Positions 11,524-23,284 of a stretch of 64,000 bases of DNA are shown one piece after another; positions within the stretch are counted from its first letter, which is position 1; each line of letters opens with the position of its first letter. A program made the translations under genes and the position numbers. The notes beneath the pieces were generated by a model that searched no databases, had not been told where the DNA came from, and saw only the letters and a program-made list of their open reading frames with translations. Source of the DNA: Triops longicaudatus (taxonomy: Eukaryota > Arthropoda > Branchiopoda > Notostraca > Triopsidae); contig JAGQDJ010000035.1 in assembly GCA_022885665.1 (NCBI GenBank), forward strand, positions 299,256-363,255, in the 5' to 3' direction.

Positions 11524-13863
11524 ATGGTCGCTCTCGCCGAGCCCAAGAAAAAGACCAAGTGGACGCTAAATCCTAGAGGAAAGTTCTGGTCCAACGGTAA
11601 ATATCTTAGTTCTAGAAAATTCCTCCACTATTTTTTATGTATCCCTGTCGAAGTTAATTTAAAGTGTTATCTTTCGTTTCCTAGATGACACAAAGTTGGG
11701 CCAAAAGCTTTTAGAGAAAATGGGCTGGTCCAAAGGCAAAGGCTTAGGCAAAACTGAGCAAGGAGATGTGGATCCCATTCGCCTCAATTACAATACGGAA
11801 AGCAAAGGCGAGCTTACATCACAATTAAATATTTAAACTCTCATAACTGTAATTTCTGTGGCTAGGTATGGGCTTTAAAGGGAATAACGACGAGTGGGTG
11901 GCAACAAAAGAAGAATTCGATTCGTTGTTGGGTAAACTGAAAGAGAGTCATGCTGAAGATGCTGCTGCTTCTGCAGAGAGCAATGCGGCAAGTCAAGACG
12001 AAGAACCTGGACCAAGTCGTTCATCCCTTGAAGTTCGGTCGAAGCATTCCCGCGCCAGAGTACAGTACGCATTTGTTATGAAAATTTTCGAAAAGTACAA
12101 ATTACAAAGTAGAATTAGAGTAAGAAGTAAAAAAAAAAATAACATAGCAATCAGTGTCGATTTTTGCAGACTCCGTAAACTAGCATGTGTTACTTATTTA
12201 ATTCATTTAACTTATTTTCTGTCTTTTTTGCATAAGTTACCACAAGTTTGTGCGAGGCAAGGATCTGAGTCGGTATTCAGCGGAGGATCTGTCCTGTATT
12301 CTCGGCCACAAGAAGACAAAAGATAATCAAAAAGATACCAGTGAAGATGACAGTCAGCAAGAGGAAGCGTCCGAGCTGGGAGCGATTTCGAAATCTCATG
12401 GCGTCACTACCATCCAGGGCGGCAACTTGAACGAATATTTCGCTAGCAAAATGGCAAAACTGGCCAAGAGCGCCAGTTCAGCAGCAAGTTCGAAAGCCTC
12501 ATTGGAGAGCGAAGCACTAGACGAGGTTGAGAAACCCGCTGCTAAAAAACGACGGAAAAGCGTGATCTTCAACGAAGAAGCGTTGGTTGAAGAATTCGTT
12601 TTCAACCAACACAGTCCTTTGGAAAAGAAGAAAAAGCGCAAGAAGACGGAAGACAGCGACGCGTTGGACGAACCACTGCCAGAACCTAGTAAGAAGAAGA
12701 AGAAAGTGCCCACGGATGGCGTCACCGATAGTAACGAAGTGGAAACTGTAAGTGAAGAAAATGTAGACCAAAATACTGTCAAAGGTAAGAAAAAGAAAAA
12801 AAGCTTGCTTACAGAGGACAGTACGCCTATTAACGAAGTAACAGGCAACCAGGAAGGCGAACTTACCGAAAAAACAAAAGAGAAAAAGGTAAAGGTAGAA
12901 GTTCCCGAAACAATCGCCGCTGAAGATCAACAAATTTCTGAGGTGAGTGAAAAGAAGAAGAAGAAGAAAAAGCGCCAAGACGTAGAGGAAAACATTGAAG
13001 AAAACCTAAACGATAATGCGACCGAAAAGAAGAAAAAGGACAAAAAGCAAGAAAAAAGTGTTCCTGAAGATCAGCAACCTGTTGATGTGAGCGAATCAAG
13101 GAAAAAGAAGAAAGAAAAGCTTGTAGCCGTCGAAACCAATGACGTTAGCGAACCGACTAAGAAGAAAAAACGGAAGAAAGACGCAGTAGCTGAAAATGAT
13201 CCGGTGGAAATTAGCGATGAACCCCGAATTTTGGAACAACAAAGTCATGAAGAGCAAACACACGAAACCTGTAGCGTCCTAAAGGATGCGAAAAGGAAGA
13301 AAAAGGAAAAAAAATCCAAAGTCAAGGCTACATCACCCACTGCAGAAGTCGACAATAACATTAATGAACTACTGGAAAGCTTGGATGCTGCTTCTGGCAG
13401 TGTAGAAACGCCAGTCAGTACAACGGAATCTTGTGAGTCAAGTAACAAAAAGAAAAAGAAGAAGAAAACGAAAGCAGAGGTCGGTTCAGTGGCAAGGGAG
13501 CAAGAATGTGGGGAAACAGTTAGCAGTCAAGAAACGACACAAGAAGACGAGGAAGATAGGACTGCCAAAGGTAAGAGGACAAAGAAAAGTACATCTGCTA
13601 TCTTCAATCAAAGGGCACAGTTTAAACTTAAGGATTTTGTTCCGAAGGAATTGAAAGACGCCGTTGAGAAAAGTGTATCCGTACCCGTAAAGGACCCTCC
13701 CAAGCAGAATAAAAATTCAAGCCAAACACCAACTTTTGAATATTTAAGGACGTCAGGGATCAGACCAGACGCCATGAATAAGATTCATTACATGTATCGG
13801 CAAGCTAGATTTGATTTGTTTGTGGGATCCAATTTGGATTCTGTTCATGGGTACGGATACTGA
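11524..13863 (+). CDS. PINX1: PINX1-like G-patch protein
   Basis: Nucleolar/telomeric G-patch protein; in the family it binds TERT and takes part in rRNA processing. Exons are 11524-11596, 11685-11807, 11866-12064 and 12237-13863, totalling 673 residues. The N terminus (MVALAEPKKKTKW), the G-patch (LGQKLLEKMGWSKGKGLG, about residues 29-46), the SKHSRARVHYHKFVRGKDLS block and the TIQ...EYFASKMA motif (about 189-205) follow PINX1 order. Intron 2 must use a GC donor (11808-11809): no GT donor precedes the in-frame stop, while GC-AG splicing restores ESKGMGF. Human PINX1 is about 330 residues; here some 400 residues of Lys/Glu-rich sequence with many KKKKK runs follow. The last 40 residues (from EYLRTSG) are not low-complexity. 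Confidence 0.92.
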
Positions 13864-13884
13864 CTGTAACATGTTTTAATTGAA

Positions 13885-13890
13885 AATAAA
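13885..13890 (+). terminator. Polyadenylation signal of PINX1
   Basis: AATAAA 22 bp after the stop codon implies a very short 3' UTR for the PINX1 transcript. Confidence 0.55.
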
Positions 13891-16669
13891 TGTGATGCGT
13901 TAAACATTTGAATGTTCCTCTTGTATCTAAGGTCCTATTAAGACAAAATCGCAGCGTGGAAGTGCAGCATGGTAAGGATCGCAGGACTCCGCTCCTAAAA
14001 GAACGTGTACTAAATACGTTTATAGCGCAGCGTACTAATGTGCTGCATTGCAATACCAGCCATTCTGTTATTAATTGTTCACATTCTAACACGACTTAAC
14101 AGTAGAAATAAGCTGAATCAGTGTAAAGCGGAAGAGCGAAGTAATAGGATTGCAGTAGTAAAGAACCATAATTACATGCTTCCATGCACTGAACTATATA
14201 TATACCTAAATCTTAAAAAAAAAATCTAGAAATAAAAAGTTCATTATTCTACAACAGAATCGAACTTATATCTCTGATATATTCTTAGCTGCAAGGTTTC
14301 AGCTTCCTGCATTTGCCACCTTTGAAAGGTTTCATCATGTATAATACGTGCCATAATTATTGTCAGTTTTTCTTAGGCAGATCAGACCTTGTCGCTCATT
14401 GGATACACGTTGCAAAAAAGTTGAGAAGACCTAACTAATTTAAGATTTTATGCAGGAAATTTGGAGCCTGTTCTGCAAGGCGTAAGAGCAAAATGCCTTG
14501 ACAACAGAATTGTAAGAACGGTCGCCTAGAGCGGAAAAGATATGCACTTACATACATACAAACATATTCGAAACTACAATTCCCATTACTGCGGCCGTGG
14601 TTCGAACAAGCCTAAGAATGTCCTCCGATGTACCCTACCTTGGGTCACAGAAGTCAACTCTGAGGGTTGAATGACGAGTCTTTCTTAACACAGGTTGGCA
14701 GAGTAGTCTTGCTTACGATGTTGACATACGTCTCCGCAAGAAGCTTAGTATACGTACAGAGAACGCCCACTTTCATGTTGAAAAATCGTATATGAGTATT
14801 TTATGCGAACTGTATCTATATAATTTTTATTTTTATATATTAATTATTGTGATGGAAATTAGTGCAGACACAATTTATAGAAACTCGAGTTCTTTAAATT
14901 TGTTTTCTGTATTATTGATATCTCCGATTATATTTCGTCACTCTACACAACAATATGCACGATAACAAAATAGTAGTAATATAATAATTATAAATAATTT
15001 CCACTCTGACGAACGAACGCCCGGATTTGATTGTACGCTGCTGAAATTTCTCGAATTCTTTCACACTTCATGAGGCTGCTTTAACAAGTGGCCATATTGG
15101 TTGATTCATTCTGGTATTCGCAAAATCCTCTTGCCGCTCTTATCATTAAAATTTTCACTTATAAGAAATTCAGTGTGGCCTACGTTGTCAGGAAGTCCAC
15201 AGTGCAACAACGCACTTCAACAACTAAACTTAACCTTTGCTTCTAAAGACTAAGCTCCCTCGTTGCCATTTCTGAAAACTGAGAACCTCACCGATTTTTA
15301 AACAAGAATTAAATATGGAACAACGAACTTCTGGGCTAGTAACTGTTGTGTATTCCTCTATACGGCTTACATAACAATCAATAACGAACACCTTTTTAAG
15401 TTTATTTTACGTATATTGTCAGTTTCTTAATACATTTATATGTCAGTTTCTTATGTTCGAAGCATACGGCCTTTTTGTCCCACCGCCTAGTCCAAATTGT
15501 GAAACTATGTAACATATCGTTTTGTGCTAGTGGAAGAGTCTAGTTTGATAGTCGTTTGGTCTTACTTTTCATCGTCTTGAAGCATACTATTACTATTACC
15601 TCACTTATATACTATTGCCTCACTTCATAGCCAGTTAATCTTATAAGTACAGTCTTGTACTAGAATGTTGTCTCCCCGTGAAGTGAAAAATAAAAAACCG
15701 ACCACGTTGTCCCATCCCTCTTCTAGTGCACTAGGAGCTCCTAATATGATTTTCAACTCGACAAAATTATTTAATATTTTGGCTATTATTTACAGCATTA
15801 TTATTAGCAAGAGCCGTAGAGGGACACTTTTTTTTCAGCAACTAGTCCAGATTTTTTTAATCTCTTTTTTGCTTTGACCATTAAGGTCACGGTGGAGCTA
15901 GTGCGCTCGTGACCATATAACGTGGGGAACTATTGCAGACAAAAACGAAAAGACGACTCAGCAATTTTTCAGGAGTCTTACGACAGTAAACTTTTTGTAA
16001 GGTTGCGAATATGTTGCCCATGAGTTCTCCCGAAAAAAAAGTCTTTGTATAGTTTTTACTGAAGCCTAAATTGGGCAACATCTCTTCGATACCAAATTAC
16101 GGTTTTTTCGGGCTTTTTAGATATAAAAATCGTTACAATTGTATAAGTCGTTTTGCGGTTATGATTTGCAAAGCTATTTCAACTTCTCTGAAAGCTGTAT
16201 GGCAAAACCAACACGCCCTCCAAGGAAAACTAACTAAGCTTTTTTATTTTATAGCAAATTCACTTTGTTAAATTTATGTGGTTACAAATATGAGTGTATG
16301 GGACTACTTACTATGGTGTAAACTAATATAGAATAACTACTTCTACTGTAGAAGCGTACAGTGGATATATATAAACTCTTTTTCAGTAGCACCTCTAATT
16401 GGGTAAATGGAAGCCGTAGTTTTCTTTAAGCCCTGTGGGAAATTACAATACTATAGTATTGAATTACAGTGAAGAACTATCGGTTTAGTAAATATTATTA
16501 TATTTCTTCATTCTACATATGTATGATTCAAAGATAACCATATTTCGTACTTTCGTTTGGTTACGACCAGAGACGAACGTAACTCTGACAATTCAAATCT
16601 TTCTCCCACTGTGTCTTACTAGCAGAAAATTCAAGCTCGCATTAATAACGAATTGGTACTTTTCGGCTA
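13891..16669. other. Intergenic spacer
   Basis: AT-rich sequence with no supported gene. Open frames of 60-70 codons at 13908-14229 and 15665-16271 show no motif. No terminal repeats were noticed. Confidence 0.45.
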
Positions 16670-16935
16670 TACCCCCTTCGATTTGCTTGCTTGCCTCCTA
16701 AGCGCTCCCCCTGGGTTAAAACTTCACCAAAGTTACAAGTAAACATTCCTGAACGTAAACTTGGGCCTAACTTAACCTGATTAAACTAACCTAATTAACC
16801 TAACTTAACTGACCTATCTTTTACATTGATTTTTCTATGTTTTGCATAGGCGCGCCACGTTAAGTGCATTAAATTGTGTTAAAATAATTTCAAATTAGGT
16901 AAAATTTTGTTATGTTTAGGTAGCTTTGGTTAGGT
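16670..16935. repeat. Dispersed repeat, copy B
   Basis: Collinear, clearly diverged relative of 8965-9230, about 7.7 kb away in the same orientation. Shared landmarks are the CCTAAGC plus C-run start, TTACAAGTAAACAT, AACTTAACTGACCTAT, GTTAAGTGCATTAAA and the TTAGG words at the right. No coding capacity. Confidence 0.55.
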
Positions 16936-17072
16936 TAAGACGGAAAAACTAGATGTCGAAGGGGGGACGGGGTTATCCGAAAAGTACCAAATAATCCACT
17001 TTAAAAGGAAACCATTATGAGGTAGGCCAGCACTGCGTTTATAACAATTGATGACAATTCGTCACAACTATG

Positions 17073-19377
17073 TCAAGCGTTGTACTTCGTCTCGTAAAGC
17101 AATTTCTCAACATTTATAATCAATAAATCTCTTTTCTGCTCCGGGAGGCGTTTCAATCTTAGCGCCAAACTTTTGCAGTACACATCAATTGCATCTTCTG
17201 CAGTTTTGTCTTCAGTCTGAGTCTGCGGTACCACCTCCGTTTTCTGTTGCTCTTCCTCCTGTTCTGGCGTGCTGTATTGGATCTTGTTCCGTGCGTCTTG
17301 CATCTCTAAATCTTGTTTCTTTCTCCGTTTCGTCTTTGGAGAACTGTTTTCTACTACTGAAGTCGACGGTTCTAATTTAACCTCCGGTTCTGTTAAGTTA
17401 AAAAAATAAAATGCTTTCAATCGCTTTATGGTAACAATTCATACCTTTCATTAAAGCTGTATTTTCACCTGAAAAGTCTAACTCTGAAGCACTCTCAGGG
17501 CGCACGTTGTCTTCATTATCATGAGAATACGTCGACGAACTGTCAAGGAATATAACAGACGATGCAGCAGGAACCGTAGGACTGCTCAAGGGAGGCGTGG
17601 CAAACGCAAAGTCTGGGGAAGATCGGTCTGAAGACGCCAGTGACACATCAGGTGCATTTACTGGTACCGAAGATGTATCCAAAGGATCATCGTGTGCTCC
17701 TGGCCTACGGTGCCTGACGGTGGGTGTCAAAAACTTCAATTCCTCGTAGAATTTGTACACCGTCGGTGGCTTATCACTTAGTCCACAATTGTTTTCAGAC
17801 CTCTCACGCATTTTTCTGAGCTCTCTGACAAAACTGTCGCGCAAGCCATGCAGTCTTTTGACTGCACCCTCACCTGAAAAAAATGACAGTTATTCATGTA
17901 TCAATGTTCCAATAAAGACGAATATTGCGTTACTAGTCATGTTAAACTTTCGCGCGACAACTGCCCATGTTTGTCTTTTAAGCTTCTTATCTCTGAACTG
18001 GCGGCAGTGGGAATCCCAAAGCTGAGGATGCTGGCGTACTTCTTGGATGAACTCGACCGTTGCTTCGTCGGAAAATGGATCCAGCACTGGGTCATCTACG
18101 AAGGAAGAATATGGGAAATGACTACATCGATTTGGACTTAAAAATTAAATAGCTAGGTAAATAACGATTATTGGCGTCGAAGTCTGAAACAGACCAAACT
18201 CACAGCAACCCTGCCGCTACGTTTTACTTAGCAAAGGAGTCGAATCTATCGAATATATCCCTGTTTGTTATATTAAGGCCACGATGGAGGGAAGGCTTAT
18301 TATCAGCAAGTAACATGCTTAGTAACATGCTGAGTTTTGCAGAGGCAATTTCTCAAATACATCTAAATAATTCGCAAGTGCACCGTAAACCAGGTTAATT
18401 CTGAACACGTGGGATAACACTGGACATTTTGCAGGAAACCGCAGGCTATATACTGCTTTTCATACGCAACGCAAAGCAACAAATGATGGGTCTGCACATT
18501 CGGCGACATATATGCTTGCTTAGGGTACCAAACCCCAGTCTGTGTTTCAACACATTAACTAACAACATAAAGTTGAATTAAGAAACTATTTTTGCCACAG
18601 TTCCAGATTTTTGGGATTTTCACTGCCGAAAGACAACTAGGACAGTTAAGGACTCCATTTTTCTACGAATATATTTCATCGACCCTACTTTCTGCTACCT
18701 AAATCGAAACGCAGTTACAATCTTTTGCCTCCAAGCAAACTCGGGTGTTAAAATTACATTGTGAACTTTGACCATTTTCCTGCGTTATGGCTACCAACCG
18801 TTCTAAGACTAGCGAGAGGTACCTAGCTCGGGGAGCGAGGAGGGAAGCGCGTCGGGGTCAGGGAGGACGCGACTTGCGAAGAAAAACGCATGAAACTCAT
18901 CTACCCCCCACCCCATTCAAATTTGAAAACACTGCGGACTGACAAGACTAAAACAGTAGTTGAAACCCCGGCAAGTGCAACCAAATGCGATTATCTAACG
19001 AAATGTATGTTTTAAGGCGTAAGTACTTCTTTTCAATTATATTTATAAAAAAAATAATTGAGGTCACTTGTTTATAGAAAATGGCAAAAATGTATTCAAG
19101 TGATCCACACTACCGACACCAAGAATAAACTTTTCGCTAAAATGCTGTTTCCGAATTTTGTCAAGCGATTCGTGTTCGCGCTCGAAGTTGATAACTCCGA
19201 ATTTGATGACAAGCACATTAAAGTAGTTCGGGGAAAACCGGAATTTCACGGTACTTTTTAATATTAAATTGTGTTTCTTACTGCACCAAATCGCAAGCTG
19301 TACTACTGTCGATATAAATCGTCATTCAATAAAGTTAGAAATAATAATTTACCTGATCTAATTATTACATACTGCAT
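17073..19377 (-). CDS. MADF-BESS domain transcription factor
   Basis: Nuclear DNA-binding protein of a family expanded in arthropods. Minus-strand exons 19377-19353, 18095-17934, 17873-17445 and 17389-17073 join to 310 residues in consistent phase. The MADF domain occupies about residues 18-85: FIQEVRQHPQLWDSHC, then TWAVVARKFNMTSEGAVKRL and LRDSFVRELRKMRER, where the middle part is rebuilt by removing intron 2. A Ser/Pro-rich middle follows, then a basic patch (KTKRRKK) and a C-terminal BESS motif (VYCKSLALRLKRLPEQKRDL then INVEKLLYE), which mediates protein-protein contacts. The first exon is only 25 bp (MQYVIIRS) and is the least certain part; the true start could be another upstream exon. 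No particular Drosophila orthologue is evident. Confidence 0.85.
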
Positions 19378-19710
19378 TGCGTTCTCCGACGCTTGATTTT
19401 CCAAGTTTCTCCAAGTGCTGAGGTTGGGTAGCGCGCCGTGTCCGCAAACCCGCGCGCCGTGTCCGTCCCGAGCTGTTGAAGCGGATCGCTAATCCGACCT
19501 TGTGGGGATGTCTAAAAATTGTCGTTGATAAGTTACGACAGGGTTACTTTAAACGTCCTGCGAGTGAGTGTTACGACTTCTAAGCTCTTTAAAACTAACG
19601 TTAGAACGTCACGTCGTAACCGTGTTGTTTCATTGAAGTTTGATCTACTTTTAGACAAAGAAAACCATGTCGCGAGTTTTGAGTACACATAGAAACAAAG
19701 CACTCGAATG

Positions 19711-19893
19711 CTAGCTGCTCTTAGGACGTAGAGGCAGGCACTGATAAGGAGCTTTCAAGGGCGGAGCAGTGTACGACATCCCTCCGGCATCGGAGCGTTT
19801 CGTGGCTTGTTTGTCGTGAGCGCGGCCGTATCCATAGGCGCGTAATTTAAAACCAGCGGAAACAGAACGAGAGTAAACTTGGGCAATTGTCAT
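19711..19893 (-). CDS. Unidentified 60-residue ORF
   Basis: Minus-strand ORF starting MTIAQVYSRSVSAGF and ending PYQCLPLRPKSS. It does not match a family I know. Composition differs from the flanking AT-rich DNA: codons such as GCC, GGC and CGC are frequent, and it is rich in Ala, Gly, Ser, Arg and Lys with a Pro-containing C terminus. A plausible acceptor (TTTTTAG) lies just upstream of the ATG, and the frame stays open further upstream, so this may be the last exon of a longer gene or a small protein with a mitochondrial-type basic N terminus. It is not obviously part of the neighbouring MADF-BESS gene. Confidence 0.35.
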   Translation of the reverse strand: MTIAQVYSRSVSAGFKLRAYGYGRAHDKQATKRSDAGGMSYTAPPLKAPYQCLPLRPKSS

Positions 19894-21269
19894 GTATTTC
19901 ACTGCTAAAAATTGGCAACATGTTACTGCACTTAATTGAATTGCACACATGCGTTTCACAATGAAAGTGTACTGACGCACATAAAAGATTTTTTGACAAT
20001 TAGACGACCTTGTCAATTTGCTAATAACTTCACTTATTAGTTAGAGGAGAAGGTGTTAACTCCGACTGTGGTCTAAACTCTGCCAAACGCACTTTTAGCT
20101 CTATTACATATTGTTATCTAACCCCAGCTACGGGAAATTGTTCTCGCAACTGCTCTGTTTCGGGAAAGTTGGTGTTAATTCCGTTTTGTGGTTGTTGAGT
20201 TATTTAACTTCAAAAACTTAACGGCTGCCAGACTATTCAAGAGCCACGTATAATTTGCCATTTTAATAAGAAAGAGCATAAGTTAATAACACTTTCTTTA
20301 CTTAAGTGCTTAGCTTAAGTATCAGACTGTATCAGAATTATCAATATAATACTAAACATTTGTGAGAGAAACTATTTGTGAGAAACTAAATATAGTATTT
20401 GTGAGAGAAACCCAAGCTTTCATAAAGTAATCATATGGTAAATTTCGACTAGGCAGCGTGGTGCAATACGCTAACCCGTGCCTCTTGCTACTGCAGTGGT
20501 GCCAGTGCGTCACATGCCAAGCACTTTCGAAGGTTTTTAACCCGCCGCAAAGAATGTCGCACGGTTAGCGTTTGGCGTATTTGTTTGCTCTTTTTTTTTT
20601 TTAAAAAAAAGTACTTTATACGCCTATGTTTCATATTAAATACTTTTATTGCACGTTTCCTTTTTCTTAATTCCGTTTTGGAAAGTCATTAGTGTCGTTT
20701 TCCCCAAGTAGTCGGAGTTTGGACCACATTTTCGAAATGTCAATTCTGAAGAGATTTGAAATAGATAATATTTGCGACGGTTTCTTCTTTATCTCACTTC
20801 TAAGGCCGTTTTCTTGAAAAAATAAAAATAGTGGTCGAAATTTACACAATTCCCTCTAATTATTAGTGTGTTTGTTTTAACATATGATTGACTTTAAATA
20901 TCTGTAAGTAAACTTAGATGCTGTTGTGTTTTAGGCCGGTACAATCGGTGGAGAAGAAGTGATTTTTCTTGACACTTCGACCTTGTTTTAGTTCGTGTCG
21001 CATAGTTCGCTTGGATTTTCATCCTTGTGTAATATTACATATGCGATTCCATAATTTATATGTGAAAACTACTTATTAGGAACTTTTCAAATGCATAGAT
21101 CTAGTGCAAAGATATTAACAAAAAAGACTTACGCTGGATTAGAAAAAAATAAATAAAATTGTCAATAAAACGGAATCGTACCTATGGTATGGGACGTACC
21201 CAGAATTCTGGTAGAGGAGGGGGCGGTGATCATGGTAGTTGATCCACAAACAACTCACCTATTCCCCCA
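19894..21269. other. Intergenic spacer
   Basis: No gene recognised. A short local duplication, GTGAGAGAAAC / GTGAGAAAC / GTGAGAGAAAC, is present at about 20360-20410. The remainder is AT-rich. Confidence 0.4.
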
Positions 21270-21543
21270 GTGATTAATTTTAAGAACCAAATAGTGCGAG
21301 TTGTCAATTCCTCCACATATCTTGGGTTAGTTGTAACGAATGACAGTTTGATTTGCGTTGCTAAGGCCTCGGCAGTTATGTATCGTCTCAGTCGAGCAAT
21401 CTGGTCCAAACCGAACATCTCTCGCAAAACAAAAATTAAAGTCTTCAACTCAGCTGCTACTTCATTGCTTCTATATGGAGCTAAATCTTCGCCTTTGGCC
21501 TGCATTCGCATCTGTCTTTCAGGCGTTAGACGTTGCACAGACA
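21270..21543 (+). pseudogene. LINE reverse transcriptase fragment
   Basis: The frame from 21270 reads SSTYLGLVV, KASAVMYRLSRAIW, SRKTKIKVFNSA and LLLYGAKS. These match, in order, the C-terminal part of non-LTR retrotransposon reverse transcriptases (YLG, kA...RL, lk.KiklY, LLYG.E.W). A frame change after YGA shows decay. The matching 3' part lies at 22696-22899 on the same strand, separated by repeat sequence. Clade (RTE, Jockey/I or other) cannot be decided from this piece. Confidence 0.75.
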
Positions 21544-22568
21544 CAGAGGCGGACTGGCTTGCCAGCGGCCCATAAGGAAATTTTCAGGGCCGGCCCCACT
21601 AAACTTATTTAACGTTATTATAACTAATTAAGCCCCGACCCATGCGGCATTTGCCACAGTGTCACCATGGCTAGTCTCCCAATTCGTAGACTAGGCAAAT
21701 ACAATAGAAACTACGTAATTGCACCTCGGATAATGACAAGACCCGCTTAATGAAAAGAAAATCTCATGTCCCGTTTCACTTCCATTTAACATAATGGAGA
21801 CTATACTACGATTATGCCAACTCGGTTAATTGCACATCTCGCGTAAAGCCACGTAATTTTCATCCCCCCTTGAATATCTTTCAATGTTATTTTTATCCGG
21901 TTAATAACAACCAACTAGGAATGTAAGCAACAAACATAGCAAAAGCATAGGGCCAAAATAATCTAAAAAAAGCTTCTATGAATTCTTATTCGAACGGATT
22001 TCCTAATGGAAATTAGCCTCTCTACTTTCACCACTGTTGAATTTCTGTTTTATATTTTGCGATCTCCAATCAGCTCTTTAGTGGAAAGATTTGTAGGATA
22101 GAAGTACACAGCATTATCTTTAGCTCAGCGAGTTGAAGTGACGTCCTTCTTTGAAAAAAAAAAAACGAAGCACAAGTGTCGATTGGACAAAAGTTTTATG
22201 TTGATCAAACCGTTATTTCCAAAGATTGAAAAAAGATAAGGAAATTTTGTGGACAATTAGTGAAAGCCAATAGGCAAAGCAAAGCCTAGGCGACGAAAAT
22301 GTAGGCAAAGGACGAAAGGATAACACAGCGTTCAATCACTCCTTTGAGAAAAAATAAATTCTTTTAATTTTTTAAGACAGCTCTTTAATACGATATTTAA
22401 TTACAACCATATAAGTATATAGTGTTTTTTTATTTATTTATTATTTTTTATTATTTTTTACTCAATTTTCTATGTGAAACAAATAGTCACCTCGGATAAA
22501 CCAAAGACACGCTTGAAGACATGCTGACTGGTCGGCCCCGGGGCCTTGCTATTAAGCGGGTTCCACTG
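21544..22568. mobile_element. Repeat sequence inserted in the LINE
   Basis: Lies between the two LINE fragments. The left side begins CAGAGGCGGACTGGCTTGCC and contains a GGGCCGGCCCC block of hAT-like terminal style. The right side, read inward from 22568, is CAGTGGAACCCGCTTAATAG followed by TA outside, in the style of pogo/Tigger ends, and internal words such as GGTTAATTGCACATCTCGCG fit that group. It may be more than one nested insertion; exact boundaries are uncertain. Confidence 0.5.
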
Positions 22569-22572
22569 TATA

Positions 22573-22620
22573 ATACCATACCATACCATATAATACCATA
22601 TAATGTGTAATGATACCATA
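22573..22620. repeat. TACCA-type microsatellite
   Basis: Irregular run of TACCATACCATACCATATAA units immediately right of the inserted element. Confidence 0.7.
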
Positions 22621-22695
22621 TCGTGCCAAGTCCCTTCTGTTGTCCCTTTTCAACCAACTTCCCAATTCTCACCAGCTTGCTATTCATAGTCTACC

Positions 22696-22899
22696 TTACG
22701 TTGGTTTGGCCACCTGGTCAGAATGGCGGGTGATATCCCAACGAAGATTGTCCTCGACTTCGATCCCCTTAAACAGGGTTGGAAGCGACCTTATGGAAGA
22801 TCCAGTTTTCGGTGGAGCAACAACCTGAAAAAGTTCCCTAATTTCGTTAACTATTCTCTAGATGATGCAATGGTCCTAGTCCAGAACCGTATCGCTTGA
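22696..22899 (+). pseudogene. LINE ORF2 C-terminal fragment
   Basis: An uninterrupted 68-codon frame reading LRWFGHLVRMAGD, then a Lys/Arg/Pro-rich stretch (QGWKRPYGRSSFRW) and ending QNRIA before TGA. The L-R-W-x-G-H-x-x-R-M signature followed by a G-R-P/S region is typical of the extreme C terminus of endonuclease-reverse transcriptase LINE proteins. It continues the RT fragment at 21270-21543. Confidence 0.7.
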
Positions 22900-23284
22900 C
22901 GACCAAAAAGTATTGCTTCCTTTTACGTTGAATTATCAGCAAGAGAGATGATGGTGATAGTTGGGAAGGTCGTTTTCAATTTTCTATGGACACTCGAGGC
23001 TTTATTTAGTGTCTTCTCCATAATCAAACGTAAGGGAGGGAGGTTGAGACCCTCTTACACGACACCATTCTTCGCACGGCCGTGCCGATGCTATATTGCA
23101 CGATCAGATGTCTATTGATTTCTCATGTAATATTTTTTTATTTTTTCACTATTATTTGTATTTTTGGAATTTTTCAAGTGTTTTCCGTTATTTAAAGGCC
23201 TTCTTTGAATCTTAAGGTCTTTCAGTTTCAATTATAAGCTGTATTTTTTTAAATCAGTTATCCCGTTTTACAATCCAATTTAGC
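22900..23284. other. Spacer after the LINE fragment
   Basis: Could be the 3' UTR of the old LINE insertion. No further motif seen. Confidence 0.3.

Noticed and set aside
12396..13099. Long minus-strand ORFs rich in Phe and Leu
   Set aside because: Antisense shadows of the Lys/Glu-rich PINX1 exon; AAG/GAA codons read as CTT/TTC on the other strand.
19058..19261. Overlapping 60-odd-codon ORFs on both strands
   Set aside because: Both frames are open over the same AT-rich stretch inside the first MADF-BESS intron; no motif supports either.
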